Shown here one piece after another: positions 1 to 9,056 of a stretch of DNA of 64,000 nt. Both the position numbers and the translations under genes were made by a program. The stretch covers positions 1 through 64,000 of the forward strand of contig CALUMQ010000028.1 of assembly GCA_944321765.1 (NCBI GenBank), read 5' to 3'. The stretch's first letter is position 1, and each line of letters begins with the position of its first letter. The notes below the pieces were generated by a model, which worked only from the letters and a program-made list of their open reading frames with translations, made no database searches and was not told where the DNA came from. The stretch comes from an uncultured Alistipes sp. (lineage in GTDB: Bacteria > Bacteroidota > Bacteroidia > Bacteroidales > Rikenellaceae).

Positions 1-248
1 ATCCATTTGGGTCTGACCTTTTTTATTGTATTTATATCTGTCTCGGACTCTCCCCGGCGCCCCTTGTTCCGGCTTGTGGAGCCATCAGAGACTCTCTCCC
101 GCTCGCGGAATCTTTCCCGGCAATTCTCCCGGCCTGCCGTTCCGACACGGCACGGCCTCGATTCCTCTTGCTGTTGCCACTCGGCATCTGAAGCGGACGA
201 CAACTGTTGCAACCAGTCGCTCAATACGAAGTACGAACGGGTGCTCAT
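1..248 (-). CDS. possible partial hypothetical protein running off the left edge
   Basis: An open frame of 82 codons runs from an ATG at 248 leftward off the window with no stop. It begins MSTRSYFVLSDWLQQL and becomes rich in Arg, Glu and Ser. I do not recognise it. It lies downstream of the terminator at 355-386, so it would need its own promoter, and I see no clear one. Chance could explain an open frame of this length at this GC content. The rest of 249-354 shows nothing else. Confidence 0.2.
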   Translation of the reverse strand, partial: MSTRSYFVLSDWLQQLSSASDAEWQQQEESRPCRVGTAGRENCRERFRERERVSDGSTSRNKGRRGESETDINTIKKVRPKW

Positions 249-354
249 TGTAGTTTTGGAAAGGATGTTGGATGCTCTCCGTTGGCATTTGCTCTGCTAA
301 ATTAGTCAAGAAATGTCCTGCGTGCGGTTGCTTGTCAATCGTCGTTTTTAGTGT

Positions 355-386
355 AAAAAACGCCTCTCTGCATGCGCAGAGAGGCG
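355..386 (-). terminator. rho-independent terminator of the CoA-transferase gene
   Basis: An 11-bp perfect stem (361-371 with 376-386) has a 4-nt loop. On the minus strand it is followed by six T (A run 355-360 on the plus strand). It lies 27 nt past the stop of the CoA-transferase and would end the rimP-nusA-infB-CoA-transferase transcript. Confidence 0.85.
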
Positions 387-412
387 TCGTTGTTAATGTG
401 TACCTAGACGAC

Positions 413-1732
413 TTATTTGCCCATGTAACTCTTGATGTAGTGGTGGTGCGATCCCCAGCGCTCGAAGGCTGCACGGTCGAGCTCTTCACGGGCCGACGGA
501 TGCGCGATTGAAATTAGAAGGCGTGCGCGCTCCTGCATCGACTTGCCGTAGAGATCCACGGCTCCGTACTCCGTAACTACCCAGTGTACGTGGAAGCGTG
601 TCGTAACGACACCTGCACCGTCCAGCAGCGTCGGGCAGATCTTCGAAACACCTTTGTTCGTGATCGAAGGCATGGCGATGATGGCCTTGCCGCCTTTCGA
701 CAGCGATGCTCCGTAGACGAAGTCAATCTGACCGCCCGCTCCCGACCAGAACTTGGTACCCAGCGAGTCGGCGCTGACCTGACCGGTGAGGTCGATCTGC
801 AGGGCCGAGTTGATGGCCACGAAGTTGTCGTTCTGCGAGATGATGTAGGGATCGTTCGTGTAGCCTACGTCCATCATCAGAACGCCGGGGTTGTCGTCGA
901 TGAAGTCGTAAACGGCCTGCGAACCCATCAGGAATGTCGAAACCATCTTTCCCGGATCGGTCTTTTTTGCCTCACCGTTGATGACACCCTTCTCGACGAG
1001 CGGAAGCACGCCGTCGGCGAACATCTCGGTGTGGATACCCAGGTTTTTGTGGCCTCCGAGCTGGCTCAGCACGGCGTTCGGAATGGCTCCGATACCCATC
1101 TGCAGCGTAGCGCCATCCACGATGAGCTCTGCGCAGTGGCGTCCGATGGCCTTCTCCACCTCGTTGGGTTCGGAGAACTTTGCCTCGATCAGCGGCGAGT
1201 CATCCTCGACGAAGGTGTCGATCTTCGACATCGGGATCATGGCCTGTCCGAAGGCGCGGGGAACATGCTTGTTGACCACGGCAATGACGTGATCGGCGCA
1301 CTCCACGGCGGCAAGCGTTGCGTCGACCGAGGTTCCCAGCGAAACATATCCGTGCTTGTCGGGCGGGCAGACCTGGATCATGGCCACGTTGCACGGTACG
1401 GCGCCGCAGCGGTAGAGCTTCTGCGTTTCGCTCAGGAAGACGGGGATGTAGTCGGCATCACCGCTCTGGGTAACCTTGCGGACGTTGGACCCGACGAAGA
1501 ACGAATCGAGCTGGAAGATCCCCTCGAATTTCGGATCTGCGTAGGGAGCCGGACCTTCGGTGTGCAGGTGGTGGATGTGGACATCCTTCAACTCTCCGGC
1601 CTCGCCGCGTTTGCACATGGCCTTGATCAGGCACTGGGGGGCCGAAGCCACGGAACTCAGATGCACGTGGTCACCCGACTTGATGACCTTGACGGCCTCT
1701 TCGGGCGTCGTAAAATGAATGGGTGCGTACAT
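413..1732 (-). CDS. acetyl-CoA hydrolase/transferase family CoA-transferase (4-hydroxybutyrate CoA-transferase type)
   Basis: 439 residues, full length for the family, which moves CoA between acyl-CoA and a free acid such as acetate, butyrate or 4-hydroxybutyrate in cytosolic fermentation. The segment GIHTEMFADG carries the expected catalytic glutamate, and SGAGGQIDFVYGA is the glycine-rich CoA-site loop. The acid substrate cannot be read from sequence. The start lies only 30 nt past the infB stop, and I see no -7 box in that gap, so readthrough from the rimP-nusA-infB operon is likely. A strong terminator follows. Family assignment is firm; substrate is open. Confidence 0.9.
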   Translation of the reverse strand: MYAPIHFTTPEEAVKVIKSGDHVHLSSVASAPQCLIKAMCKRGEAGELKDVHIHHLHTEGPAPYADPKFEGIFQLDSFFVGSNVRKVTQSGDADYIPVFLSETQKLYRCGAVPCNVAMIQVCPPDKHGYVSLGTSVDATLAAVECADHVIAVVNKHVPRAFGQAMIPMSKIDTFVEDDSPLIEAKFSEPNEVEKAIGRHCAELIVDGATLQMGIGAIPNAVLSQLGGHKNLGIHTEMFADGVLPLVEKGVINGEAKKTDPGKMVSTFLMGSQAVYDFIDDNPGVLMMDVGYTNDPYIISQNDNFVAINSALQIDLTGQVSADSLGTKFWSGAGGQIDFVYGASLSKGGKAIIAMPSITNKGVSKICPTLLDGAGVVTTRFHVHWVVTEYGAVDLYGKSMQERARLLISIAHPSAREELDRAAFERWGSHHHYIKSYMGK

Positions 1733-1762
1733 TACTTTTGTTAAGTTTGGTTAACTATATGG

Positions 1763-4660
1763 TTATTTGCGTTTCACTTCCACTTGTTCGTATCCCTCGA
1801 CGATATCTCCTATACGGATATCGTTGAACGATTCGATATTCAGACCGCAGTCCTGGCCTACGTTGACCTCCTTGACGTCGTCCTTGAAGCGCTTGAGCGA
1901 TCCGAGTTTTCCGGTGTAGATCACGATACCGTCGCGGATGACACGGATCGGGGTGTTGCGTTGCAGTTTGCCTTCGCGGACGACGCAGCCGGCCACGGTG
2001 CCGACCTTCGAGATCTTGAAGATCTCCAGCACCTCGACCGAAGCGACGATCTCCTCCTTCATGACCGGCTCCAGCATACCCTCGATGGCATCCTTGATGT
2101 CGTTGATGGCGTCGTAGATGATCGAGTAGAGGCGGATTTCGATCTCCTCCTTTTCGGCCAGTTTGCGGGCCGAGGCCGAGGGGCGCACCTGGAATCCCAC
2201 GATGATGGCATTCGACGCGGCGGCCAGCAGGACATCCGATTCCGAGATCTGTCCCACGGCAGCGTGGATGACATTGACTTGTACGGACTCCTTCGACAGC
2301 TTGATGAGTGATCCGGACATGGCCTCCACCGATCCGTCGACATCGCCCTTGACGATGATATTCAGCTCCTTGAACGATCCGATGGCGATGCGTCGTCCGA
2401 TCTCGTCGAGCGTCACGTGCTTCTGGGTCATGATGCCCTGCATGCGTTGGAGCTGCTCGCGCTTGTTGGCAATCTCGCGGGCCGAGCGGTCGTCGTCCAT
2501 CACGTTGAACTTGTCTCCGGCCTGGGGCGCTCCGTTCAGACCGAGCACCTGCACGGGGGTCGAGGGACCGGCCTCGGTCACCTTCTTGCCGTTTTCGTTG
2601 AACATCGCCTTGACACGTCCGGTATAGGTTCCCGACAGCACGACATCGCCGATGTGCAGCGTACCGTTCTGTACGAGCACCGTCGAGACGTATCCGCGGC
2701 CCTTGTCCAGCGTCGACTCGATCACCGTACCGACGGCTTTCTTGTTCGGATTGGCCTTCAGATCGAGCATTTCGGCCTCGAGGAGCACCTTCTCCAGGAG
2801 TTTGTCCAGGTTGATGCCCTTCTTTGCCGAGATCTCCTGATCCTGGTATTTTCCGCCCCACGACTCCACCAGGTAGTTCATCTGCGAGAGCTGCTCCTTG
2901 ATGTGGTCGGGGTTGGCATTGGGCTTATCGATCTTGTTGATGGCAAATACCATCGGCACACCGGCAGCCTGTGCGTGGTTGATCGCCTCGACGGTCTGGG
3001 GCATGACGTTGTCGTCGGCCGCCACGATGATGATCGCCACGTCGGTGATCTTCGCTCCGCGGGCGCGCATGGCGGTGAAGGCCTCGTGACCCGGCGTATC
3101 GAGGAAGGTGATCTTCTGTCCGTTGAGCTCGACGCTGTAGGCACCGATGTGCTGCGTGATGCCTCCGGCCTCACCCTCGATGACGTTCGTCTTGCGGATA
3201 TTGTCCAGCAGCGACGTCTTACCGTGGTCGACGTGACCCATGACGGTAACGATCGGGGGACGCGGAACGAGATCCTCCTCCTTGTCTTCGTGGTCGTCGG
3301 CAATGGCCTCCTGAATCTCCACCGAGACGAACTCGATCTTGAATCCGAACTCCTCGGCGACGACGACCAACGCTTCGGCATCGAGCCGCTGGTTGATCGA
3401 AACCATCAATCCGAGATTCATGCAGGCCATGATAACCTCCGTCGGCGGGACATTCATCATGGTAGCCAGCTCGCTGACCGTAACGAACTCCGTTACCTTG
3501 AGGATCTTGCGTTCCTGTTCTTCGCGTTCGAACTCTTCGTTCATACGCTCGGCAACGGCCTCGCGTTTATCCTTGCGGTATTTTGCACTCTTGCTCTTGG
3601 CTCCCTTGGCCGTCAGACGCGCCAGGGTGTCCTTGATCTGCTTCGAAACCTCCTCGTCGCTCACTTCGGGGCGCAAAATGGGTTTCGGAGCCTTGTTCTT
3701 GTTCTTGTTGCGACGTCCCTCGTTGTTCTGCCGCTGGGCGTTCTGGCTTCCGCCCGGACGGTTGTTCTGACCTCCCTGGGCATTCTGGCCTCCACCCTGT
3801 TTGCCGCCGTTCTGCGAGGCGTTTTTCTGGGCCTTCGAGACGTCGACCTTCTCCTTCTGCAGCCGCTTACGCTTGTGCTTGCCTCCGGGAACGAATCCCG
3901 AGACATCCATCGTCCCCAGCACCTGCGGGCCCGTAAGTGTTGCCACGGTGGGGCGGAAGATGTTGTCCTTCACCTCGGCCTGAGGCTCTTTCTCGGCAGC
4001 CTTCTCCTCGGTCTGAGGAGCCGGCGTTGCAGGCGTGACAGAAGCGGCAGATGTCTGCGGCGTGGCGGCCGGCACAACTTCCGGTGCAGGCTGCGTCCGG
4101 GGCGCTTCAACAGGCCCGGCGGCTTGCGGTGCTACCGGGCTGGCCGGTTGTGCCTCCTCCTGCGAGGGCCTCTCCGCCGGGACTGTCTGGTGAACCGTCT
4201 CCGGCTGTTGCGGAGCCTCCGGCTGCGGTGCAGGTTTCACGGCTGCCGGTTGTGCTGCGGCCTCTGCCTTCGGTGCCGGCGCGGACGTGTGCCTGGGTTT
4301 GGGCGAAAGGTCGATCTTGCCGAGAATCTTCGGCTGCGGAATTTCGTCCTTCACGCTGATGACATTGCTTTTGATGACCACCTCTTTTTCCTCCTCGCGC
4401 TCCTGCTTCTTGGCTTCTTCGAGGGTGATGGTCGTCTGCTTCTGGGAGATCTTTTCCCGGATCGTGTCCCGGGCGCTGGCGGCGCTGCGGTTCGCCCCGA
4501 ACTCCTTCTCCAGAACGGCATAGGTTTCGGCGTCGACCAGCGTGTTGGGCGACCCGTCACTCTTGATGCCCTTCTTTTGCAGGAAGTCCGTGATGGTGTT
4601 GAGCCCCACCTTGAACTCCTTGGCAACCTGAATGAGCCTTAATTTTCTTTCGTTCCCCAT
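1763..4660 (-). CDS. infB: translation initiation factor IF-2
   Basis: 965 residues. IF-2 is the GTPase that places initiator tRNA on the 30S subunit and drives subunit joining. An IF2_N helix is at the N-terminus ([12 protein letters not shown]). A long Pro/Ala/Gln-rich and then Lys/Asn/Gly-rich linker covers roughly residues 110-340. The G domain starts near residue 472 with GHVDHGKTS, followed by DTPGHEAF and NKID, then domains II-IV to the C-terminus. It is the third gene after rimP and nusA, with a 35-nt gap to nusA. The long low-complexity linker is common in Bacteroidota IF-2. Confidence 0.98.
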   Translation of the reverse strand: MGNERKLRLIQVAKEFKVGLNTITDFLQKKGIKSDGSPNTLVDAETYAVLEKEFGANRSAASARDTIREKISQKQTTITLEEAKKQEREEEKEVVIKSNVISVKDEIPQPKILGKIDLSPKPRHTSAPAPKAEAAAQPAAVKPAPQPEAPQQPETVHQTVPAERPSQEEAQPASPVAPQAAGPVEAPRTQPAPEVVPAATPQTSAASVTPATPAPQTEEKAAEKEPQAEVKDNIFRPTVATLTGPQVLGTMDVSGFVPGGKHKRKRLQKEKVDVSKAQKNASQNGGKQGGGQNAQGGQNNRPGGSQNAQRQNNEGRRNKNKNKAPKPILRPEVSDEEVSKQIKDTLARLTAKGAKSKSAKYRKDKREAVAERMNEEFEREEQERKILKVTEFVTVSELATMMNVPPTEVIMACMNLGLMVSINQRLDAEALVVVAEEFGFKIEFVSVEIQEAIADDHEDKEEDLVPRPPIVTVMGHVDHGKTSLLDNIRKTNVIEGEAGGITQHIGAYSVELNGQKITFLDTPGHEAFTAMRARGAKITDVAIIIVAADDNVMPQTVEAINHAQAAGVPMVFAINKIDKPNANPDHIKEQLSQMNYLVESWGGKYQDQEISAKKGINLDKLLEKVLLEAEMLDLKANPNKKAVGTVIESTLDKGRGYVSTVLVQNGTLHIGDVVLSGTYTGRVKAMFNENGKKVTEAGPSTPVQVLGLNGAPQAGDKFNVMDDDRSAREIANKREQLQRMQGIMTQKHVTLDEIGRRIAIGSFKELNIIVKGDVDGSVEAMSGSLIKLSKESVQVNVIHAAVGQISESDVLLAAASNAIIVGFQVRPSASARKLAEKEEIEIRLYSIIYDAINDIKDAIEGMLEPVMKEEIVASVEVLEIFKISKVGTVAGCVVREGKLQRNTPIRVIRDGIVIYTGKLGSLKRFKDDVKEVNVGQDCGLNIESFNDIRIGDIVEGYEQVEVKRK

Positions 4661-4695
4661 ATGATGATTTTATGTTCTTTCAAACGGTTTTCAGT

Positions 4696-5925
4696 CTATT
4701 CGAATTCGGCCTTCAGGATCTCGACGATCTTCTGGGCCTGCTCCAGCTCAAGATCGGCACGTGCGGCGATCTCCTCGACGGGGAGCTCCAGCACGCTCTT
4801 GGCCGTATCGCAGCCGGCGGCCTTCAGAGCGTCGATCACCCATCCGTCGATTTCGTCGGCGAACTCCGTCAGGGCGACATCCTCCTCCTCGACCTCGCGG
4901 TAGACGTCGATGTCGTACCCCGTCAGCATCTTCGAGAGGCGGATGTTCAGACCTCCCTTTCCGATGGCCAGCGACACCTGGTCGGGCTTCAGATAGACCG
5001 AAGCGGTCTTCTTCTCCTCGTCGATGGTGATCGAGGAGATCTTGGCGGGGTTCAGCGCACGCTGGATCATCAGCTGCGGGTTGGCCGTGTAGTTCACCAC
5101 GTCGATGTTCTCGTTGCGCAGCTCCTTGACGATCGAGTAGATGCGCGAGCCCTTCATGCCGACGCATGCGCCGACGGGATCGATACGTTCGTCGTAGGAC
5201 TCCACGGCGACCTTGGCGCGCTCGCCGGGGATGCGGACGATCTTCTTGATGGTGATCAGACCGTCGAAGATCTCCGGCACCTCCTGCTCGAAGAGCCGCT
5301 CGAGGAACTGGTTGGCCGTACGCGAGAGAATGATGCGGGGCTGGTTGTTGTTCATCTCCACCGACTTGACGATGGCCTTGATCGTGTCGCCCTTGCGGTA
5401 GAAGTCGTTGGGGATCTGTTCGGCTTTCGGGAGGATGAGCTCGTTCTCCTCGTCGTCGAGGATGAGCACCTCCTTTTTCCATACCTGATAGACCTCGCCG
5501 GTGACGATTTCGCCGACCTTCTCCGAATACTTCTCGTAGAGGTTGGCCTTTTCGAGGTCAAGGATGCGCGAGGCGAGGTTCTGACGCAGCGACAGCACCG
5601 TGCGACGGCCGAACGACGAGAGTTTGATCTCATCGGCATATTCGTCTCCGATTTCGTACGTCGGGTCGATGGCCTTGACCTCCGATACGGCGATCTGCAT
5701 GTTGGGATTCTCCACGGCGCCATCCTCCACGACCGTACGGTTGCGCCAGATTTCGAGGTCGCCCTTCTCGGGGTTGATGATGACGTCGAAATTCTCGTCC
5801 GTTTCGTACTGTTTCTGCAGGGCGTGGCGGAAGACGTCCTCCAGCACGCCGATCATCGTCGATTTGTCGATGTTCTTCAGCTCTTTGAACTCGGCAAAGT
5901 TGCTGATCAGGTTCAGATTGTCCAT
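4696..5925 (-). CDS. nusA: transcription termination/antitermination protein NusA
   Basis: 409 residues. NusA binds RNA polymerase and nascent RNA and modulates pausing, termination and antitermination. The N-terminal RNAP-binding domain is followed by an S1-like segment (near VGEIVTGEVYQVWKKE) and tandem KH domains with the VGACVGMKGSRI and AIGKGGLNIRL loops. The C-terminus is one short helical segment ending in ILKAEFE. The two acidic repeats of the E. coli protein are absent, as expected outside the Gammaproteobacteria. It lies between rimP and infB with gaps of 36 and 35 nt, the classic rimP-nusA-infB order. Confidence 0.98.
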   Translation of the reverse strand: MDNLNLISNFAEFKELKNIDKSTMIGVLEDVFRHALQKQYETDENFDVIINPEKGDLEIWRNRTVVEDGAVENPNMQIAVSEVKAIDPTYEIGDEYADEIKLSSFGRRTVLSLRQNLASRILDLEKANLYEKYSEKVGEIVTGEVYQVWKKEVLILDDEENELILPKAEQIPNDFYRKGDTIKAIVKSVEMNNNQPRIILSRTANQFLERLFEQEVPEIFDGLITIKKIVRIPGERAKVAVESYDERIDPVGACVGMKGSRIYSIVKELRNENIDVVNYTANPQLMIQRALNPAKISSITIDEEKKTASVYLKPDQVSLAIGKGGLNIRLSKMLTGYDIDVYREVEEEDVALTEFADEIDGWVIDALKAAGCDTAKSVLELPVEEIAARADLELEQAQKIVEILKAEFE

Positions 5926-5961
5926 TTTTGTCGTTTATCTTTTTTTCAGTTTTCGTTGTCT

Positions 5962-6429
5962 CTATTTGAAGTCGAGCCACTCGCGTGTGGACTTGATCTC
6001 CTCGAAGGGGTACGAGCGCGTAACCTTGACGAGTTGTTTGCGCTTTTTGCCCTCGACGGACTGTTTCTCCTCGTAGGAGAGGGTGATTCCCTGCTCGTCG
6101 GCCGCGTCGAGTTTGGCGAGGAGCTTCACGCCATTGGAGAGCAGCACCTCCACGGAGTTGCCGATGAGTTTGCGGTATTGCCGCAGCGTGCGGAGTTCCG
6201 AGCCGATTCCAGCCGACATGACCGTCAGCGAAAAGTCCTCCTCATCGCGGTCGAGGACCTCCTCGATGGCGCGGCTCAAGGTCACGCAGGCGTCGATGGC
6301 GACCGACGTATCGCTGTCGATCGTCAGTTCGATCTCGTTGGCGGGCGAGCAGGTGCAGTCCACCACGAAGAGGTCCGTACCTTCGAGGTTCTGTTCGGCG
6401 AGAAGCGTTATTTTCCGGGTGTCGATCAT
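5962..6429 (-). CDS. rimP: ribosome maturation factor RimP
   Basis: 155 residues from MIDTRKITLLAEQ. RimP assists late assembly of the 30S subunit. The N-terminal alpha/beta domain (FVVDCTCSPANEIELTIDSD) is followed by an SH3-like C-terminal domain ending in KSTREWLDFK. The open frame extends upstream to 6717, but that part is low-complexity, overlaps the promoter at 6515-6544 and includes the tandem repeat zone, so I take the ATG at 6429. An ATG at 6497 is an alternative adding about 23 residues. It is the first gene of rimP-nusA-infB. Confidence 0.93.
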   Translation of the reverse strand: MIDTRKITLLAEQNLEGTDLFVVDCTCSPANEIELTIDSDTSVAIDACVTLSRAIEEVLDRDEEDFSLTVMSAGIGSELRTLRQYRKLIGNSVEVLLSNGVKLLAKLDAADEQGITLSYEEKQSVEGKKRKQLVKVTRSYPFEEIKSTREWLDFK

Positions 6430-6514
6430 AAACGGGTGGTATTCGGGGTGTGTACAACTATGAAATAAGGGGACTCCCGTCCCCTTACTGTCGCTCATAT
6501 GTCTTTCGACACCG

Positions 6515-6544
6515 CAAATATACGAAAAAAATCCGAGAAACCAA
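6515..6544 (-). promoter_or_regulatory. promoter of rimP-nusA-infB
   Basis: On the minus strand a perfect Bacteroidota -7 box TATATTTG (6515-6522) lies 18 nt downstream of TTGG (6541-6544), a fair -33 element. It lies about 85 nt before the rimP start. Confidence 0.65.
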
Positions 6545-6700
6545 GTTTTTTCTCGATTTCCGCAAACCTGGAGCGAGAAATTATGCCGTTGCCGGTCTTG
6601 CCCCGCCCCTTCTTTTTCCCTTCTGATTGAAGGACCGCTCCGTGAAAGGTATTTGCCGCTCCTCGCTTGAAGGCTCTTCCTTGATGTCCCTCTCCGGCGC

Positions 6701-6768
6701 CCTCCACTGGCCTTCACTGGCCTTCACTGGCCTCCACTGGCCCCTCTCCACTGGCCTCTCTCCACTGG
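6701..6768. repeat. tandem decamer repeat array CCTYCACTGG
   Basis: Four head-to-tail 10-nt units CCTYCACTGG cover 6701-6740. Two longer units ending in CTCTCCACTGG follow at 6741-6754 and 6755-6768. The array starts 17 nt past the lpxA stop, within the 356-nt gap before rimP, so it would lie in the lpxA 3' UTR. There are no spacers, so it is not a CRISPR. Confidence 0.8.
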
Positions 6769-6785
6769 CCCCTTCCTCTGGGAGT

Positions 6786-7580
6786 CTATTCGTCGGCCCG
6801 CTTCGATTCGTAGGGCTTGATGATGCCCCGCTTCGAGGTGCGGATGAACTCCACGAGCAGATCGCGTTCGCGGCTCTGCGGAACCAGCCGCTCCACTTCG
6901 TCACACCCGTTCAGGTAGTTGAGTCCGCTCTGGAAGAGGATGCGGCAGGCCTCGTGAATTTCGGCGATGCGTTCGGGAGAGAATCCCCGGCGCGAAAGCC
7001 CCACCTTGTTGATGCCGGCGAAACGCAGCGATTCGTTGCGCACGATGACATAGGGCGGGAGATCCTGGCTGAGGAGCGCGCCGCCCTGCACCATCGAGTG
7101 TTCGCCGATGTGGACCCACTGGTGTACGGCGGCATGGCCACCGATAACCACCCAGTCTCCGACATGCACTTCTCCGGCCAGCGAGACGCGGTTGGCGATG
7201 ACGCAGCGGTCTCCCACGATACAGTCGTGAGCCACGTGCACGTAAGCCATCAGCAGGTTGTGCGATCCCACGCGGGTAGTTCCCGTCGAGGCGGTACCGC
7301 GGCTGATGGTGACATATTCGCGGATGTCGTTGTCGTCGCCGATTTCACAAGTGGTCTTTTCGCCCGCGAACTTCAGGTCCTGGGGCAGGCAGGAGATCGA
7401 TGCTGCGGTGTGGATCTTGCATCGTTTGCCGATGCGGGCTCCGTCGTGGATGACGGCTCCGGGGCCGATCCAGCAACCGTCGCCGATCACCACGTCTGCG
7501 GCGATGTAGGCAAAGGGATCTATCGTGACATCGTTTCCGATTTTTGCATCGGGATGAACATAGGCGAGAGGACTGATCAT
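6786..7580 (-). CDS. lpxA: acyl-ACP--UDP-N-acetylglucosamine O-acyltransferase
   Basis: 264 residues, usual length. LpxA catalyses the first step of lipid A synthesis, moving a 3-hydroxyacyl chain from ACP to UDP-GlcNAc in the cytosol. The N-terminal two thirds are hexapeptide repeats of a left-handed beta-helix (for example AKIGNDVTIDPFAYI and VVIGDGCWIGPGAVI). The catalytic histidine lies in MAYVHVAHDC, and the C-terminus is helical. Its start overlaps the lpxC-fabZ stop by 4 nt, so the two are translationally coupled. Confidence 0.97.
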   Translation of the reverse strand: MISPLAYVHPDAKIGNDVTIDPFAYIAADVVIGDGCWIGPGAVIHDGARIGKRCKIHTAASISCLPQDLKFAGEKTTCEIGDDNDIREYVTISRGTASTGTTRVGSHNLLMAYVHVAHDCIVGDRCVIANRVSLAGEVHVGDWVVIGGHAAVHQWVHIGEHSMVQGGALLSQDLPPYVIVRNESLRFAGINKVGLSRRGFSPERIAEIHEACRILFQSGLNYLNGCDEVERLVPQSRERDLLVEFIRTSKRGIIKPYESKRADE

Positions 7581-8971
7581 TTCTTCGTATGTTTAGAGAC
7601 CTGGGCCATCATGATGGCCTCACAGGCGAGTGTTTCTCCGACAAAAGCCTTTCCTTCGACGACGGCCACGCCGCGGCGGATGGGCTCCAGCAGATGGATT
7701 TCGAATTGCAGCGTGTCTCCGGGGACGACCTTGCGCTTGAACTTCACGCTGTCGATCTTCATGAAGTAGGTCGAGTAGTCTTCGGGGTCTTTTATCGTGC
7801 TGAGCACCAGGATGCCGCTGCACTGGGCCATGGCCTCGACGATCAGTACGCCGGGCATGATGGGCTCATTGGGGAAGTGTCCCACGAAGAAGGGCTCGTT
7901 CATCGTGACGTTCTTGATGCCGGCCACGTCGGTGCCGTCGCAGTAGAAGATACGGTCGACGAGCAGGAAAGGCGGACGGTGGGGCAGCATGCGGCGGATG
8001 TCGTTGATGTCGTAGAGCGCCGGTTTGCGGCAGTCGTAGGTGAAGCGGGGCTTCTCGCCGGCCTTGCGGATGGCGTGCTTGAGCTGCTTCATGAACTCCG
8101 TGTTGGCGAAGTGCCCGGGGCGGGTGGCCCACACGCGGCCCCTGATGCGCACGCCCAACAGGGCGAAATCGCCGAGCAGGTCGAGGAGCTTGTGGCGCGC
8201 CAGTTCGTTGTTGCAGCGCAGCTCGAGGTTGTTCAGATAGCCTGCCTTGATTTCGATATCGGGTTTGTTGAAGATCTTTTTCAGATGCTCGATCTGCTCT
8301 TCGGGCACGGGGTTCTCGACCACGACGATGGCGTTGTCCAGATCGCCGCCCTTGATGAGGTTCATCTTGATGAGCGGTTCGAGTTCGTGCAGGAAGACGA
8401 ACGTACGGCACGGAGCGATCTTGTCGGCATAGTTGTCGCCGGGGTTGAACGTGGCGTACTGGTTCCCGATGACCTTCGAGTTGTAGTCGACGTGTACCGA
8501 GACGGAGAACTCGTCGTCGGGGTAGAGGATGATCGCCACGCCCTTTTCGGGAATCGTGTAGACCATTTTTTCGGTGACGTGGTAGAAGGCGCGCTCGGCC
8601 GGCTGGTCGACGAGCCCCGTGGCTGTGATCGCTTCGGCATAGGCGCGGGCCGACCCGTCCATGATGGGGGTTTCGGGGCCGTCGATGTCGATGATTGCGT
8701 TGTCCACGCCGAGGGTCCAGAGAGCCGACATGACGTGTTCGATGGTCGAGACGCGGTGTCCTCCGACCTCGATGGTTGTTCCGCGCGAGGTGTCTACGAC
8801 GTTGTCACACAGGGCGGGAATGAGCGGATGTCCTTCGATGTCGATGCGTCGGAAGATGATTCCTGTATTGGGGTCGGCCGGATTTACGGTCATGGTCACG
8901 TGGACGCCCGTATGAAGACCCTTACCCGAAAAGGAGATCGGGGCCTTGAGCGTTTGTTGTTTCGTAAACAT
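7577..8971 (-). CDS. lpxC-fabZ: bifunctional UDP-3-O-acyl-GlcNAc deacetylase / 3-hydroxyacyl-ACP dehydratase (LpxC-FabZ fusion)
   Basis: 464 residues from [18 protein letters not shown]. The LpxC part (about residues 1-300) removes acetate from the LpxA product, the committed step of lipid A synthesis. It shows the zinc-ligand region [11 protein letters not shown] and the DFALLG and HFANTEF stretches. The FabZ part (about 315-464) dehydrates 3-hydroxyacyl-ACP and has [14 protein letters not shown] and [20 protein letters not shown] with its catalytic His and Glu. The fusion is typical of Bacteroidota. An ATG at 8986 is possible, but homologues I recall begin close to the chosen start. Confidence 0.95.
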   Translation of the reverse strand: MFTKQQTLKAPISFSGKGLHTGVHVTMTVNPADPNTGIIFRRIDIEGHPLIPALCDNVVDTSRGTTIEVGGHRVSTIEHVMSALWTLGVDNAIIDIDGPETPIMDGSARAYAEAITATGLVDQPAERAFYHVTEKMVYTIPEKGVAIILYPDDEFSVSVHVDYNSKVIGNQYATFNPGDNYADKIAPCRTFVFLHELEPLIKMNLIKGGDLDNAIVVVENPVPEEQIEHLKKIFNKPDIEIKAGYLNNLELRCNNELARHKLLDLLGDFALLGVRIRGRVWATRPGHFANTEFMKQLKHAIRKAGEKPRFTYDCRKPALYDINDIRRMLPHRPPFLLVDRIFYCDGTDVAGIKNVTMNEPFFVGHFPNEPIMPGVLIVEAMAQCSGILVLSTIKDPEDYSTYFMKIDSVKFKRKVVPGDTLQFEIHLLEPIRRGVAVVEGKAFVGETLACEAIMMAQVSKHTKK

Positions 8972-8996
8972 TGGCGAAAGTGTCATATATTTCGTG

Positions 8997-9004
8997 CAAA
9001 GGTA
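8997..9004 (-). promoter_or_regulatory. -7 box of lpxC-fabZ-lpxA
   Basis: TACCTTTG on the minus strand, 25 nt before the chosen lpxC start. No convincing -33 element at the usual distance. It faces away from the box at 9027-9034, forming a compact divergent promoter. Confidence 0.55.
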
Positions 9005-9026
9005 TTAAATTTTCGCTAAAAAATGC

Positions 9027-9034
9027 TACCTTTG
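9027..9034 (+). promoter_or_regulatory. -7 box of the TonB-like gene
   Basis: TACCTTTG lies 22 nt before the ATG at 9057. No clear -33 box. Confidence 0.55.
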
Positions 9035-9056
9035 CTCAAAATTCTGAACGTCGATC

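Noticed and set aside
2417-4642. A 741-codon open frame on the plus strand opposite infB
   Set aside because: It is the antisense shadow of infB; the translation is Leu/Arg/Asp-rich with no known domain. High GC makes such shadows common.
6430-6717. N-terminal extension of RimP by 96 residues
   Set aside because: It contains the promoter, is low-complexity and has no counterpart in RimP.
6701-6768. CRISPR array
   Set aside because: Units are 10-14 nt with no unique spacers and no cas genes nearby.
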